The notes: generated from the sequence alone by a model not told the origin. A stretch of 64,000 bases of DNA from Thalassotalea sp. HSM 43 (GCF_004752005.1 NZ_CP038493.1:2690302-2754301); one strand, 5' to 3'. Positions 20,857-31,131 are shown, counted from the stretch's first letter. A program made the numbers and translations.

Positions 20857-21966
20857 GTGATTATTTTTCGATATTTATTAAATGAAGTTGGTCGCACTCA
20901 ATTGGGTGTATTTTTTGTATTAATGACCATCTTTATCAGTCAAAAATTTGTACGTATTCTCGACGATGCCTCTGATGGGGATTTTCCTGCAGAGATGATT
21001 TTGACTTTCATGGGGCTGACAATTCCGCACTTAATGGGTGTGATGCTGCCTCTTAGTCTGTTTCTTGGTATTTTACTCGCTTATGGGCGTATTTATGCCG
21101 AAAACGAAATGACGGTTTTACATGCCTGCGGGGTCAGTGAATGGTATGTGGTTCGCATCACCTTAGTGTTGGCGGTGGTGACAAGTTTGGTCACTGGGCT
21201 ATTTACCTTGTACTTGTCGCCATTAGCGCAAGAAAAGGAATACCAAGTCAAAGAACAGCTGTCTAAAGATATCGGTTTGACCGCGTTGACCGCAGGTCGG
21301 TTCCAAAAAACCAGCAACGATGAAGCCGTTGTTTTTATTGAAGATATTAACGATAAAAATGAACTGCGAAATGTATTTGTCGCGCAATTGCCAAAAGACG
21401 AAAGCGGCAGACAAGACATGATTAACGTTATCTTTGCCAAAACCGGTAAAGTAACCGAAGACGAAACCGGCGCGCAAAAGCTGATCATGAGCGAAGGTAA
21501 TCGCTACCAGAAAAATAATCTGACCACAGAATTCGAAAGTATGGAATTTGCCGGTTATCAGATGAAAATACAAGACCAAAAAGTCGAAGAAAAACGGCGA
21601 AAACTCAGTGCCATACCAACCTCGGATCTAATCGGTCGCGATGATTTTGAAGCCCAAGCTGAATTGCAATGGCGGATGTCATTTCCAATTACGGTACTTA
21701 TCTTAACCCTAATAGCGGTGCCTTTGAGTGTGGTCAATCCACGGCAGGGTAAGTTCGCCAAAATGTTCCCCGCTTTGATGCTGTTTTTGATTTACTATTT
21801 GCTGCTTACCAGTGCCCGCTCGGCAATGGATGATGGCAAAATTGCCCCGGCAGTTGGCTTGTGGCCCATTCATCTAACGGCGTTGTTTGTTGGTTGGATG
21901 TTGTTACTGAAAAGTCGAGGTAGCGGTAAAAAATTAAAAGCTCGATTGAAACGAGGCAACGCATAA
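20857..21966 (+). CDS. lptF: LPS export ABC transporter permease LptF
   Basis: LptF is one of two inner-membrane permeases of the LptB2FG machine that extracts lipopolysaccharide from the inner membrane. The protein has N-terminal membrane helices (IIFRYLLNEVGRTQLGVFF onwards), a periplasmic beta-jellyroll in the middle, and three C-terminal helices. A TTG at 20821 would give a 381-residue product. Alignment with the family N-terminus (VIIFRYLLxE) favours GTG 20857 (369 residues), though the ribosome-binding site there is weak. Its TAA overlaps the lptG ATG by one base. Confidence 0.92.
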   Translation: MIIFRYLLNEVGRTQLGVFFVLMTIFISQKFVRILDDASDGDFPAEMILTFMGLTIPHLMGVMLPLSLFLGILLAYGRIYAENEMTVLHACGVSEWYVVRITLVLAVVTSLVTGLFTLYLSPLAQEKEYQVKEQLSKDIGLTALTAGRFQKTSNDEAVVFIEDINDKNELRNVFVAQLPKDESGRQDMINVIFAKTGKVTEDETGAQKLIMSEGNRYQKNNLTTEFESMEFAGYQMKIQDQKVEEKRRKLSAIPTSDLIGRDDFEAQAELQWRMSFPITVLILTLIAVPLSVVNPRQGKFAKMFPALMLFLIYYLLLTSARSAMDDGKIAPAVGLWPIHLTALFVGWMLLLKSRGSGKKLKARLKRGNA

Positions 21967-23030
21967 TGAAGATCCTAGATTTATACATAGGTCGCGTCAT
22001 TGCCATGACCACGTTTTTAACCTTATCAGTATTGGTCAGCATCAGTGGCATCATCAAGTTTGTTGAACAAATGCGTGCCGTTGGTCGTGGTAATTATGAC
22101 TTGCTTGATGCGGCATTATTTGCCTTTTATTCAGTCCCTCGTGATGTGGAAATTTTCTTTCCAATGGCGGCACTCGTGGGTGGTCTTATCGGTCTTGGTA
22201 TGATGGCCAGCAATTCAGAGTTGGTGGTTATGCAAGCCGCTGGTTTATCGAAGCTACAAATCATTAAATCGGTGATGAAAAGTGCGGCGGTATTGATTGT
22301 ATTAAGTATGGCTATTGGTGAGTTTTTAGCGCCGCAGGGTGAAGCCAAAGCTCGTGAAATACGTGCCCAAGCGATATCGGAGGGCAGCCTGATATCGGCG
22401 AAAAATGGCGTATGGGCCAAAGATGGCGAGTTAATCGTGCATATTACTGAAGTCGCAGATACCGGCACTTTAAAAAACTTGTCGATGTACAAGTTCAGTG
22501 ATGAGCGCAAGATGGAGCGTTGGTTGAGTGCGAAAAGTGCCAGTTGGCTCAATGAACAATGGCAACTTAATGAGATCGAAGTTTCCACCTTTGGCGAGGA
22601 AAAAATTGATACCGAACATATAGACTCTCAAATGTGGCAGTCTAGTTTGACGCCAGAAAAGTTAGGTGTGGTGACGGTAAAACCTGAAGCGTTATCGTTA
22701 CAAGGCTTGGTTAGCTACCTAGATTATCTAGAAGAAAACAAACAAGATACCAGTCGTTATATGTTGGCATTTTGGCGCAAGTTAATGCAGCCATTTACCG
22801 TGGCGGTGATGTTATTGGTTGCCTTGTCGTATATTTTCGGACCGTTGCGAAGTGTGTCTATGGGGGCACGTATCATGATGGGTATTGGTACCGGCATCGC
22901 ATATGATTTTATTAATCGTATGTTTGGCTCGTTTAGCCAAACCTTCAATATGCCACCATTTTTGGGAGCGGTATTACCCAGCTTACTGTTTGTGGTTATT
23001 GCCGTATATTTACTGAGGCGAAAAGTGTAG
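21966..23030 (+). CDS. lptG: LPS export ABC transporter permease LptG
   Basis: LptG pairs with LptF and the ATPase LptB to drive LPS transport. The 354-residue protein has the same layout: N-terminal helices, a periplasmic domain (about 130-260) and C-terminal helices. The start is distinctive (MKILDLYIGRVIAMTTFLTL). The first base of the ATG is the last base of the lptF stop (TAATG), indicating translational coupling and stoichiometric synthesis. Ends before a bidirectional terminator. Confidence 0.95.
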   Translation: MKILDLYIGRVIAMTTFLTLSVLVSISGIIKFVEQMRAVGRGNYDLLDAALFAFYSVPRDVEIFFPMAALVGGLIGLGMMASNSELVVMQAAGLSKLQIIKSVMKSAAVLIVLSMAIGEFLAPQGEAKAREIRAQAISEGSLISAKNGVWAKDGELIVHITEVADTGTLKNLSMYKFSDERKMERWLSAKSASWLNEQWQLNEIEVSTFGEEKIDTEHIDSQMWQSSLTPEKLGVVTVKPEALSLQGLVSYLDYLEENKQDTSRYMLAFWRKLMQPFTVAVMLLVALSYIFGPLRSVSMGARIMMGIGTGIAYDFINRMFGSFSQTFNMPPFLGAVLPSLLFVVIAVYLLRRKV

Positions 23031-23063
23031 CGTTAGCCGGCGTGAGTTAATTGCTTTAAGCGA

Positions 23064-23096
23064 CAAAAAAAGACGGCTAATGCCGTCTTTTTTATG
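23064..23096. terminator. Bidirectional terminator between lptG and the RDD gene
   Basis: AGACGGC-taat-GCCGTCT (23071-23088) is flanked by A7 on the left and T6 on the right. Confidence 0.85.
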
Positions 23097-23127
23097 TTCT
23101 AAACCAAACGTTTAGCACATCGTCTGA

Positions 23128-23619
23128 CTAGCCCATAGCCGCGCGATTCGCTTCGACGCTGAGCACGACAACTTCGGTGTCGGTCATTCGGTCTTGTAAA
23201 CTCAATTTGTTTTTACGATCAAATAACACCCAAAAGTTACCCAGCCCTAATAAGGTAAATAACAGGCGCTTGCAGCCAGTGGCTTTATTTATTGGCGAAC
23301 CATCTTGATGTTGTACCAGTAATCGCCATGCGCGCATCCCTATGGTTTGCCCCGCTTTGGCCCAAAAATAGACAAAAAAGAAGCCCACCCAAAACAACTT
23401 CCATGCTTCGTTTAAGGTAACGTAAAACCAATGCGAATTGAGCAAATCAATCGCATGTGCATAGCCTTGCGAGTCAATAATGCCTTGATCAAACAAATAC
23501 AGATAGGGGACAGAGACAATAAACCCTGCCAACATGTAGACGGCAACAGCCATTAAAAAATCATAAATGTAAGAGCCCAGTCGGCGTCTGAAACCTGCCC
23601 GTGGAAATGGTTTGCTCAT
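23128..23619 (-). CDS. RDD family membrane protein
   Basis: A 163-residue membrane protein whose N-terminus has the RDD-family pattern (FRRRLGSYIYDFLMAVAVYM: Arg in the first helix, Asp in YDF). Helices lie at about 17-39 and 76-96. The conserved cytosolic segment GQTIGMRAWRLLVQHQDG follows. A longer in-frame reading from 23721 exists, but the ATG at 23619 gives the family N-terminus and avoids running into the divergent neighbour. RDD proteins are of uncertain function; some are proposed cation antiporters. Confidence 0.8.
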   Translation of the reverse strand: MSKPFPRAGFRRRLGSYIYDFLMAVAVYMLAGFIVSVPYLYLFDQGIIDSQGYAHAIDLLNSHWFYVTLNEAWKLFWVGFFFVYFWAKAGQTIGMRAWRLLVQHQDGSPINKATGCKRLLFTLLGLGNFWVLFDRKNKLSLQDRMTDTEVVVLSVEANRAAMG

Positions 23620-23720
23620 ACTCAGTCCATCAATGCATTGTAAAATTGGCGAAAGTGTATCATTGTCTGTAGCAAAGCGAAATATGTGTCCATATCTCGA
23701 CAATAACAAAGGAGTCGACA

Positions 23721-24191
23721 TTGCTAAAACAATTGGAATTAAAAATACCGCCGTTGCTGGTCTTAATTATCGCTATGATCGTCTTATACATATTGCCTGA
23801 TATCTCGATATTAGCGGCCTCAACGACTGCGCTACATTACTTACATGTTGCGGCCATTGTGTTGTCGGTGTTAGCACTAACGATTGTCTTGTTAGCGGTA
23901 CTCGGCTTTAGGCAACAACACACGACAGTCGACCCTACACAGCCAAATAAAACCGAGGCCTTGGTGGTCAATGGTATTTATCGTTTGAGTCGCAACCCGA
24001 TGTATCTGGCGTTTTTGTTGCTGCTTATTGCTTTTGGCTTGTGGCTTAATACGCTGGGCATAATCCCCATAGCGATTGCTTTTATCGTTTACCTGACGCG
24101 TTGGCAGATCATGCCTGAAGAAAGCTTTTTGCGGCAAAAATTTGGCGCCGATTACGAGCAATATTGTCGGCAGGTAAGGCGTTGGCTGTAA
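23721..24191 (+). CDS. Isoprenylcysteine carboxylmethyltransferase (ICMT)-like membrane protein
   Basis: A 156-residue integral membrane protein with about four helices. The C-terminal half has the ICMT/PEMT-like motif YRLSRNPMYLAFLLLL followed by a PEESFLRQKFGADYEQYC segment that ends the SAM-binding region. These bacterial members are annotated as isoprenylcysteine methyltransferase-like; their substrate is unknown since bacteria lack prenylated CaaX proteins. The start is TTG, supported by AAAGGAG at 23708-23714 seven bases upstream. Confidence 0.8.
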   Translation: MLKQLELKIPPLLVLIIAMIVLYILPDISILAASTTALHYLHVAAIVLSVLALTIVLLAVLGFRQQHTTVDPTQPNKTEALVVNGIYRLSRNPMYLAFLLLLIAFGLWLNTLGIIPIAIAFIVYLTRWQIMPEESFLRQKFGADYEQYCRQVRRWL

Positions 24192-24279
24192 AGGGGGCAA
24201 GTCAACAAATCTCAGCAAGCTAAGCGAAGGCGTATTACACTTAACTACTGACAAGGTGGTTATCTAACAGGGCTTGTTT

Positions 24280-24888
24280 GTGCTGAAATTCAATGGCTTA
24301 CAATTAAATCTAGTATTGTTATTGGTGATTTTTATGGCTGCCAATAGCAAAGTCAGTCATGGCACTGAGGTGGCAATTGGTTTGCAGCGTTACGTGCCGC
24401 TTAATCAACATGTCGAATTTGATGGTTTACTGTTTGCCGCAAAATACGACATCAAACAGCACTGGCAATTGTTTGCCGACTTTGAATTCTTGCAAGAGGA
24501 AGTCGACAATAACGATTTCACACTGTCACGGCAGTTATGGGGTGTTAGCTATCATTTTAATTGGCCCATTGCGCTGCAGTGGACGCTGAGCCTCGGCGGT
24601 CATCATCAACAACTCGACTTTGACGGTGTAGAATTTGATAGTGAAGAAAACGACTCCTCATTTTTAGCGCAATTAGAAAGCGAATACGCGATTAGCGACA
24701 ATCACTATGCAGGCCTGCGCTTTCGTTATTATCAAATTTTTGACAATGACCGATACGATATTGGCTTGTCTTATCAATATCAATTAAACCATCATTGGCG
24801 CTTACGTTTGTTAACCGAACTTGGCTATGACAATAAATTCAACCATGATACCAATCGCTATAATATCGAAGCGCATTTTCGCTTTTAG
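24280..24888 (+). CDS. Predicted outer membrane beta-barrel protein
   Basis: A 202-residue exported protein, family not recognised. After a signal peptide (about 1-28) the sequence alternates polar and aromatic residues in short strands (QLFADFEFLQ, YHFNWPIALQWTLSLGGHHQ, YAGLRFRYYQIFD, YDIGLSYQYQL) and ends with an aromatic terminal residue (HFRF), as expected for a small barrel. The GTG at 24280 has CAGGG seven bases upstream, so I prefer it over the TTG at 24274. No enzymatic motif is seen. Confidence 0.6.
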   Translation: MLKFNGLQLNLVLLLVIFMAANSKVSHGTEVAIGLQRYVPLNQHVEFDGLLFAAKYDIKQHWQLFADFEFLQEEVDNNDFTLSRQLWGVSYHFNWPIALQWTLSLGGHHQQLDFDGVEFDSEENDSSFLAQLESEYAISDNHYAGLRFRYYQIFDNDRYDIGLSYQYQLNHHWRLRLLTELGYDNKFNHDTNRYNIEAHFRF

Positions 24889-24906
24889 CTAGTGTTGCTA
24901 GGACAT

Positions 24907-24951
24907 TTATTTATATAGCATTTGTTTATGTAGCCCTTGTCTATGTAGCTT
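24907..24951. repeat. Three-copy 15-bp tandem repeat
   Basis: Three consecutive imperfect 15-base units (TTATTTATATAGCAT, TTGTTTATGTAGCCC, TTGTCTATGTAGCTT) fill most of the gap between two convergent genes. No hairpin terminator is visible in this gap, so the repeat may be a simple slippage product. Confidence 0.7.
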
Positions 24952-24958
24952 TGGTTAA

Positions 24959-25972
24959 TTAAAGAGCCAGCTTAAACATGATCTGTTCAGAGCTGCTGGT
25001 CAAAGGAATGATCCAAATTTGTGCTCGCTGTACATAGAGCGCAAATCCTCCGGCTTTAGATGCGGCATAATAGCTATGCTTACCACAGTCAATATCGCGC
25101 AATGTTTTACCCGCGGCGCCACTGATAACAAACTGCGGCACATTGTCTTTCACTAAATATTCCAAATTATGGTCATGGCCTGCCAAATAAAGCGCTGTTT
25201 GATATTGCTTTAACATGTCGTAAAAAATCCCCGTTAATGCATCGTTATTGCCATGTGAGCCATTAGAGAAAATAGGATGGTGACCAAAGGCAATGATCAC
25301 CGATTGTTGTTTACTCACTGTAGCAAAGGTATCCGCTAACCAGCTTATTTGCTCTGCTTGGACTGCGCCTTTGATAACCGGATCGGTATCCAGAGCAAGC
25401 AAATCAATGACTACACCGTCTTGTGTTAAGCGCTGATGATAATAATTATTGGCAAAGTTTAAGTTGTCGTGTTGTGCAAAGAAGCCTTTTAGCGCCCCTA
25501 TGCTGCCATCGTAATCATGATTACCGGCAACAAGGTACCAAGGTAAACCACCATAGGATTTGGTAAAGTAAATATCTTTAAATCGACTGTCGGTATAAGG
25601 GTGGTCACTTGATGAGATGCCGGAAGGATAAAACACATCTCCAGTATGTATAATCGCATCGAAAGGGTAGTTTATATGGAAGTTTTCAAACAACTGCGCC
25701 GCTTGTTTTTGTTGTTCACCGCCAGTGCCTGTGTCGCCCATCACCAATAAGTGAATACCCGGCTGTGTATAAATCATCGGCTCAAAAGCGTAACTGGGGT
25801 CGACGCCAAGGTTGTCACACACGCCATCGCTAAGTTGTTTGGTGTTAATGTTATCCGCTTGGCTTGAGCCATCATCGGAACCACACGCTATCAGCAGCAA
25901 CACTAAGCCGATAACACATATCTTTTTTAGACAGTCGTGGAGTCGACTGTTAAGCCAACAATTAATTCGCAT
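24959..25972 (-). CDS. Lipoprotein metallophosphoesterase (purple acid phosphatase-like)
   Basis: A 337-residue lipoprotein (LLIAC lipobox) with a calcineurin-like phosphoesterase domain. The ordered metal ligands are clear: GDTGTGG (about residue 77), GDVFYPS, GNHDYDG, GHHPIFSNG and GHDHNLEY. The pattern resembles tartrate-resistant acid phosphatase/ACP5-type enzymes, so a periplasmic or outer-membrane-anchored phosphatase is likely. The start ATG has GAGG four bases upstream. It lies downstream of xseA on the same strand, 80 bases after the xseA-proximal gap, possibly with its own promoter. Substrate is unknown; phosphate scavenging is a guess. Confidence 0.8.
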   Translation of the reverse strand: MRINCWLNSRLHDCLKKICVIGLVLLLIACGSDDGSSQADNINTKQLSDGVCDNLGVDPSYAFEPMIYTQPGIHLLVMGDTGTGGEQQKQAAQLFENFHINYPFDAIIHTGDVFYPSGISSSDHPYTDSRFKDIYFTKSYGGLPWYLVAGNHDYDGSIGALKGFFAQHDNLNFANNYYHQRLTQDGVVIDLLALDTDPVIKGAVQAEQISWLADTFATVSKQQSVIIAFGHHPIFSNGSHGNNDALTGIFYDMLKQYQTALYLAGHDHNLEYLVKDNVPQFVISGAAGKTLRDIDCGKHSYYAASKAGGFALYVQRAQIWIIPLTSSSEQIMFKLAL

Positions 25973-26052
25973 TTTACCTCACCTGTAACAAGTGTAGACC
26001 TTGTCACAGGTTTCTAAAATTTCAGATGGCTAAAGAGGGGGCTAAGTGAATA

Positions 26053-27399
26053 TTAATCGCTGATTTTGTTTTTAACTTCGGTAACGATGTGCCCATCTTC
26101 AACTTGTACATTGAGGATATCACCGGCATTGACTTGATCGGTGCGGCGAACAATCTGACCTTGCTGATCACGACTGATACTATAGCCTCGACCTATGGTG
26201 GCAAGTGGGCTCACTAAGTTTAGGTTTTGCGCCAACATCGACAAACGCATTTGCTTATTATCTTTGCTGTTGAACAAAGCACTTTTCAAACGCGCGCTAA
26301 GATCGTCAAGGTGATTGGCATGCAGCGCGAAATGTCTCGCTGGCGTTGCAAAAAGTAATCGCTGCGCTAACATCTGCTGAGTATTGGCTCGTTGTTGTTG
26401 GCGATCTTTAATTAAATTAACCAAGCGGATATGTAGGTCGTCAGACTTTTGCTGTTGCAGTCTTAATTGCGCGATAGGGCTTAATAAAGACAGTCGCTGC
26501 AATAATTGTTGCTGGCGATGGCGGTAACGGTGCACTACCGATTGCGCGGTCAGTTGCAAGCGTTGTTGCATGGTTTGAATTTGTCGGCGTTGAACACTGG
26601 TATCCTTAGACAACAGCTCAGCGGCTGCCGAAGGGGTTGGCGCACGCATGTCAGCGACGTAATCCGACAAGCTGGTATCGACCTCATGACCGACCGCACT
26701 GATGATTGGAATATCACAGTCAAAGATCGCTCTGACCACCACTTCTTCATTAAACGACCATAAGTCTTCTAACGAGCCACCGCCTCGACCGACAATAAGC
26801 GCGTCAACTTCGTCTCGCTCGTAAGCGGTATAGATCGCATCGGCAATTTGCTCGCTGCTGCCTTCACCTTGTACCAAGGTTGGGTAGATGATGACTTTGA
26901 TGCCAGGGTTGCGACGTTTTAATACCTGCAAAATATCATGAACCGCGGCGCCGGTTGGCGAGGTGACCACACCTATGGTTTGCACATACTCTGGAATCGG
27001 TTGTTTGTAGCGTTGCTCAAATAAGCCTTCGGCTTGCAGTTGTGCTTTAAGTTGCTCGTATTTTTGTTGCAGTACGCCTTCACCCGCGTCTTGCATTTGC
27101 TCAATAATCAGTTGAAAGTCGCCGCGAGGTTCATACAGTGACACCCGCGCTTTCACCAGCACTTGTTTACCGTTTGCAGGCTTAATGCGCACGCTGCGGT
27201 TATTGCCTTTAAACATTGCACAGCGGACTTGAGATTTTGCATCTTTTAGCGATAAATACCAGTGACCGGAGCTTGCGGCGATAAAATTCGATATTTCACC
27301 ACATAACCATACGACAGAGAGCTCAGATTCGAGAATATAACGTACTTTTTTAGTAAGCTCGCTGACCTGTAATATATGCTGTTTGGGGTTATTAAACAT
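26053..27399 (-). CDS. xseA: Exodeoxyribonuclease VII large subunit
   Basis: XseA is the catalytic subunit of exonuclease VII, which degrades single-stranded DNA and works with multiple XseB subunits. The 448-residue protein has the N-terminal OB-fold (LSVVWLCGEISNFIAASSGHWY), the core motif GRGGGSLEDLWSFNEE (about 190-205), then DTSLSDYVADMRAPTPSAAAE. The long C-terminal coiled coil is rich in Gln (LQQQKSDDLHIRL). It is divergent from guaB, as often in gammaproteobacteria. Confidence 0.95.
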   Translation of the reverse strand: MFNNPKQHILQVSELTKKVRYILESELSVVWLCGEISNFIAASSGHWYLSLKDAKSQVRCAMFKGNNRSVRIKPANGKQVLVKARVSLYEPRGDFQLIIEQMQDAGEGVLQQKYEQLKAQLQAEGLFEQRYKQPIPEYVQTIGVVTSPTGAAVHDILQVLKRRNPGIKVIIYPTLVQGEGSSEQIADAIYTAYERDEVDALIVGRGGGSLEDLWSFNEEVVVRAIFDCDIPIISAVGHEVDTSLSDYVADMRAPTPSAAAELLSKDTSVQRRQIQTMQQRLQLTAQSVVHRYRHRQQQLLQRLSLLSPIAQLRLQQQKSDDLHIRLVNLIKDRQQQRANTQQMLAQRLLFATPARHFALHANHLDDLSARLKSALFNSKDNKQMRLSMLAQNLNLVSPLATIGRGYSISRDQQGQIVRRTDQVNAGDILNVQVEDGHIVTEVKNKISD

Positions 27400-27459
27400 G
27401 TTTATTCTTTCGCTGATGTTAATTTTTCATAAAAAACGCAAGTTTTTCGCAAATTTCGG

Positions 27460-27488
27460 TTTACCTTAGATAACAAAGGCGATAAAAT
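27460..27488 (+). promoter_or_regulatory. Predicted guaBA promoter
   Basis: TTTACC (27460-27465), a 17-base spacer and TAAAAT (27483-27488) form a good sigma-70-type promoter 45 bases upstream of the guaB start. It lies in the divergent xseA/guaB gap. Confidence 0.5.
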
Positions 27489-27532
27489 CCGACCGCAATA
27501 TTTACTACTCCCACATAAGCGAGAATGTTGCC

Positions 27533-29005
27533 ATGTTAAGAATAGCTCAAGAAGCCTTAACCTTTGATGATGTACTACTAGTACCTGCCCACTCGACAGT
27601 GTTACCTCACACTGCAGATATAAAAACCCAACTGACTAGCAAAATTCAATTGAATGTGCCAATTCTGTCTGCCTCTATGGATACCGTGACAGAAGCGCGC
27701 CTTGCTATTGCTCTTGCGCAAGAAGGTGGCCTTGGTTTTATTCACAAAAATATGACCGCTGCAGAGCAAGCGGCAAATGTACGTCAAGTTAAGAAATTTG
27801 AGTCTGGCATTGTGACAGATCCAGTAACTGTTCGTCCAGACGTTAGTATTCTAGAAGTATTGAAACTAGCTGACGAACTTAAGTTTTCAGGCTTCCCTGT
27901 TGTTGATGATAGCGACAGTTTAGTTGGCATTATCACCTCTCGTGACCTGCGCTTTGAAACAGACTTAAATAAGAAAGTATCTGAGTTGATGACTGGCAAA
28001 GACAAGCTAGTAACCGTGACGCAAGGTACCAGTCGTGAAGATATTCTCAACCTAATGCATGAAAACCGCATTGAGAAAATCCTACAGGTTGATGAACATT
28101 TTGCCTTGCAAGGTATGATCACCGTAAAAGATTTCCAAAAAGCTGAAAGCAAACCAAATGCGTGTAAAGACGAGTTCGGTCGTTTACGCGTTGGTGCGGC
28201 AGTAGGTGTTGGTGCCGGTACCGATGAGCGTATTGATGCTCTGGTTGCAGCTGGCGTTGATATTCTCCTTATCGATACCTCTCACGGTCACTCTCAAGGT
28301 GTACTTGATCGCGTTAAAGAAACTCGCACTAAGTACCCAGAGTTGCAAATTGTTGCCGGTAATATCGCGACTGCTGAAGGTGCAAAAGCACTAGCAGAAG
28401 CAGGTGCTAACGCGGTTAAAGTTGGTATCGGCCCAGGCTCAATCTGTACCACGCGTATCGTAACCGGTTGTGGTGTTCCACAAATTACCGCTATCTCTGA
28501 AGCAGTAAAAGGCACACAAGGTATGGACGTCACCATCATTGCCGATGGTGGTATTCGTTTCTCTGGTGATATCGTTAAAGCCCTAGTCGCAGGCGCTCAC
28601 TGTGTCATGGTGGGTTCAATGCTTGCTGGTACTGAAGAAGCACCAGGTGAAGTTGAACTGTACCAAGGTCGTTACTACAAATCATACCGTGGTATGGGTA
28701 GCTTAGGTGCGATGAGCCAAAAAGAAGGTTCATCAGATCGCTACTTCCAGAAAAGTGATGGCGAAGCCGACAAATTGGTACCAGAAGGTATCGAAGGTCG
28801 CGTTGCCTATAAAGGTCCAATCTCAAATATTATCCATCAGCAACTAGGTGGTATTCGCAGTGCTATGGGTTTAACCGGTTCTGCTGACATTGAGACATTG
28901 CGTACTAAGCCACAGTTTGTTCGCGTAACCAGTGCTGGTATGGGTGAGTCTCACGTACATGATGTGACCATCACCAAAGAAGCGCCAAACTATCGTTTAG
29001 GTTAA
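27533..29005 (+). CDS. guaB: Inosine-5'-monophosphate dehydrogenase
   Basis: GuaB oxidises IMP to XMP with NAD+, the first committed step of GMP synthesis. The 490-residue protein starts [21 protein letters not shown], has paired CBS domains (about 95-205), the catalytic cysteine loop [13 protein letters not shown] (Cys about 305), and the mobile flap with [10 protein letters not shown]. Normal length. guaA follows 82 bases downstream, giving the standard guaBA operon. Confidence 0.97.
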   Translation: MLRIAQEALTFDDVLLVPAHSTVLPHTADIKTQLTSKIQLNVPILSASMDTVTEARLAIALAQEGGLGFIHKNMTAAEQAANVRQVKKFESGIVTDPVTVRPDVSILEVLKLADELKFSGFPVVDDSDSLVGIITSRDLRFETDLNKKVSELMTGKDKLVTVTQGTSREDILNLMHENRIEKILQVDEHFALQGMITVKDFQKAESKPNACKDEFGRLRVGAAVGVGAGTDERIDALVAAGVDILLIDTSHGHSQGVLDRVKETRTKYPELQIVAGNIATAEGAKALAEAGANAVKVGIGPGSICTTRIVTGCGVPQITAISEAVKGTQGMDVTIIADGGIRFSGDIVKALVAGAHCVMVGSMLAGTEEAPGEVELYQGRYYKSYRGMGSLGAMSQKEGSSDRYFQKSDGEADKLVPEGIEGRVAYKGPISNIIHQQLGGIRSAMGLTGSADIETLRTKPQFVRVTSAGMGESHVHDVTITKEAPNYRLG

Positions 29006-29087
29006 CCTGTCGTTAGTTTTTATTGGTTTAAAAATATATAAGCATGGCCTATATGAGGGCGGTGCTTCTTAGCAAAGAGAAAAGATA

Positions 29088-30665
29088 ATGAGCAGAGACA
29101 TTCATGACAGTCGAATTCTAATTTTAGATTTCGGTTCTCAATACACCCAACTTATCGCCCGTCGCGTTCGTGAAATAGGTGTTTACTGTGAACTGTGGGC
29201 ATGGGACGTAACCGAAGAGCAAATCAAAGAATTTGCTCCGAGCGGTATTATCCTTGCTGGTGGTCCAGAATCTGTAACCGAAGACAACTCGCCTCGTGCA
29301 CCACAATATGTATTTGATGCTGGTGTACCGGTATTAGGTGTTTGTTACGGTATGCAAACCATGGCCGAGCAACTTGGCGGCAGTGTACAAAGCTCTGAGC
29401 ATAAAGAGTTTGGTTATGCCGCGGTTGAAGTGATTAAAAAATCAGAATTATTTAAAAACATCGAAGATGCGATTGCCGCTAACGGTAACGCAACGTTAGA
29501 TGTTTGGATGAGTCACGGTGATAAAGTTGCGACGATTCCAGCTGGTTTTAGCACCATCGCACAAACGTCAAGCTGTGCACATGCGGCAATGGCCAATGAA
29601 GAAAAGCAATTCTACGGTGTTCAGTTCCACCCTGAAGTAACCCATACCAAACAAGGTATGCGTATGCTTGAGCATTTTGTTATTGATATTTGTCAGTGTG
29701 AAAAACTTTGGACATCAGCATCAATTATTGAAGATGCCATTGCCAAAATGAAACAGCAAGTAGGCGACGATGAAGTTGTGCTTGGTCTATCTGGTGGTGT
29801 TGACTCGTCTGTTGTTGCCATGCTTTTACACCGCGCAATTGGTGACAAGCTTACTTGTGTATTCGTCGATAACGGTTTATTGCGTTTAGACGAAGGTAAG
29901 CAAGTAATGGAAATGTTTGGTGATCATTTCGGTCTAAATATTATCCACGTTAATGCTGAAGATCGTTTCTTAGATCGCCTTAAGGGTGAAAATGATCCTG
30001 AAGCGAAACGTAAAATCATTGGTAATGTGTTCGTTGAAATCTTTGACGAAGAAGCGAGCAAACTAACCAATGCTAAGTGGTTAGCACAAGGTACCATTTA
30101 CCCAGATGTTATCGAATCTGCGGCATCTGCTACAGGTAAAGCCCACGTTATTAAATCACACCATAACGTTGGTGGTCTGCCTGAAGATATGGAGCTTGGT
30201 CTTGTTGAACCGCTTCGTGAATTATTTAAAGATGAAGTACGTAAGATTGGTTTAGAGCTAGGCTTGCCTTACAACATGCTATACCGTCACCCGTTCCCGG
30301 GTCCTGGTTTAGGTGTTCGTATTTTAGGTGAGGTGAAGAAAGAGTACGCCGATCTACTGCGTCGCGCCGACGCTATCTTTATCGAAGAGCTGCACAACCA
30401 CGACTTGTACAACAAAACCAGCCAAGCATTTACCGTATTCTTACCGGTACGTTCAGTAGGTGTTATGGGTGACGGTCGTAAATACGACTGGGTTGTATCA
30501 CTTCGTGCCGTTGAAACCATTGACTTTATGACCGCTCACTGGGCACATTTACCGTACGACTTCTTAGGTCTGGTTTCTAACCGAATCATCAATGAAATCG
30601 ACGGTATCTCACGTGTTGTTTACGATATCTCTGGTAAGCCACCAGCGACTATCGAGTGGGAATAA
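29088..30665 (+). CDS. guaA: GMP synthase (glutamine-hydrolysing)
   Basis: GuaA aminates XMP to GMP using glutamine and ATP. The 525-residue protein has an N-terminal class I amidotransferase domain with the nucleophile in GVCYGMQT (about Cys 86) and the His/Glu pair in QFHPEVTHT, then the ATP-pyrophosphatase P-loop SGGVDSSV (about 236-243). The C-terminal dimerisation domain ends PPATIEWE. Downstream of guaB in the same transcription unit, closed by a strong terminator. Confidence 0.97.
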   Translation: MSRDIHDSRILILDFGSQYTQLIARRVREIGVYCELWAWDVTEEQIKEFAPSGIILAGGPESVTEDNSPRAPQYVFDAGVPVLGVCYGMQTMAEQLGGSVQSSEHKEFGYAAVEVIKKSELFKNIEDAIAANGNATLDVWMSHGDKVATIPAGFSTIAQTSSCAHAAMANEEKQFYGVQFHPEVTHTKQGMRMLEHFVIDICQCEKLWTSASIIEDAIAKMKQQVGDDEVVLGLSGGVDSSVVAMLLHRAIGDKLTCVFVDNGLLRLDEGKQVMEMFGDHFGLNIIHVNAEDRFLDRLKGENDPEAKRKIIGNVFVEIFDEEASKLTNAKWLAQGTIYPDVIESAASATGKAHVIKSHHNVGGLPEDMELGLVEPLRELFKDEVRKIGLELGLPYNMLYRHPFPGPGLGVRILGEVKKEYADLLRRADAIFIEELHNHDLYNKTSQAFTVFLPVRSVGVMGDGRKYDWVVSLRAVETIDFMTAHWAHLPYDFLGLVSNRIINEIDGISRVVYDISGKPPATIEWE

Positions 30666-30686
30666 TCAGCTAGATTGATTCGCGAA

Positions 30687-30718
30687 TAAAAAAAGCCTGC
30701 ACTCGCAGGCTTTTTTGT
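30687..30718. terminator. Bidirectional guaA terminator
   Basis: AGCCTGC-actc-GCAGGCT (30694-30711) lies between A7 and T6. It can also end the convergent CHMI-like gene. Confidence 0.88.
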
Positions 30719-30780
30719 ATTCATAACACTTATTGATTTAACGCTGATATATTTTCAATCCGCTAATTGGCAGCCGTCGG

Positions 30781-31131
30781 TTATTTTATAAGCATTGCTT
30801 TATTGCAATACGTTGCTTTTTCAAAGTCGCTAATATTCATCGCAATATTGGCTATCTCAGGAAACAAGCTGACAAGCTTAGCCACCATGTTTTGTGATAA
30901 CGTGGCTTTTTGCTCCGTCGTGCGGCCTTGCATGATATGAGCAAATACATGAATAAAATCGTCTCGTTTATTACCTACCGAGTAGGTTTTAAACGTGGTT
31001 AGTCTTACTTTGATATCGCTCTCTTCAAATAAGCCGCTAGCGCTTGCGACTCGATGCAGTTGTTGCAGAATAAACTGTTCATCGTAAGATTTAAGGACGC
31101 TATCAGAGCAGTCCATAACAAAATGTGGCAT
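30781..31131 (-). CDS. 5-carboxymethyl-2-hydroxymuconate isomerase-like protein
   Basis: A 116-residue tautomerase-superfamily protein of the CHMI family. It begins MPHFVMDCSDS, placing the catalytic Pro directly after the initiator Met. It then has TFKTYSVGNKRDDFIHVFAHIMQGR, a segment typical of CHMI. In known organisms CHMI acts in homoprotocatechuate degradation (HpaF). No other catabolic genes are nearby, so its substrate here is open. It is the second gene after the SIMPL gene (39-base gap), likely one transcription unit. Confidence 0.8.
   Translation of the reverse strand: MPHFVMDCSDSVLKSYDEQFILQQLHRVASASGLFEESDIKVRLTTFKTYSVGNKRDDFIHVFAHIMQGRTTEQKATLSQNMVAKLVSLFPEIANIAMNISDFEKATYCNKAMLIK

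Noticed and set aside
27436-27451. PurR-like operator upstream of guaB (ACGCAAGTTTTTCGCA)
   Set aside because: It shares the first six bases with the PurR consensus but the second half-site does not match, so I could not support it.
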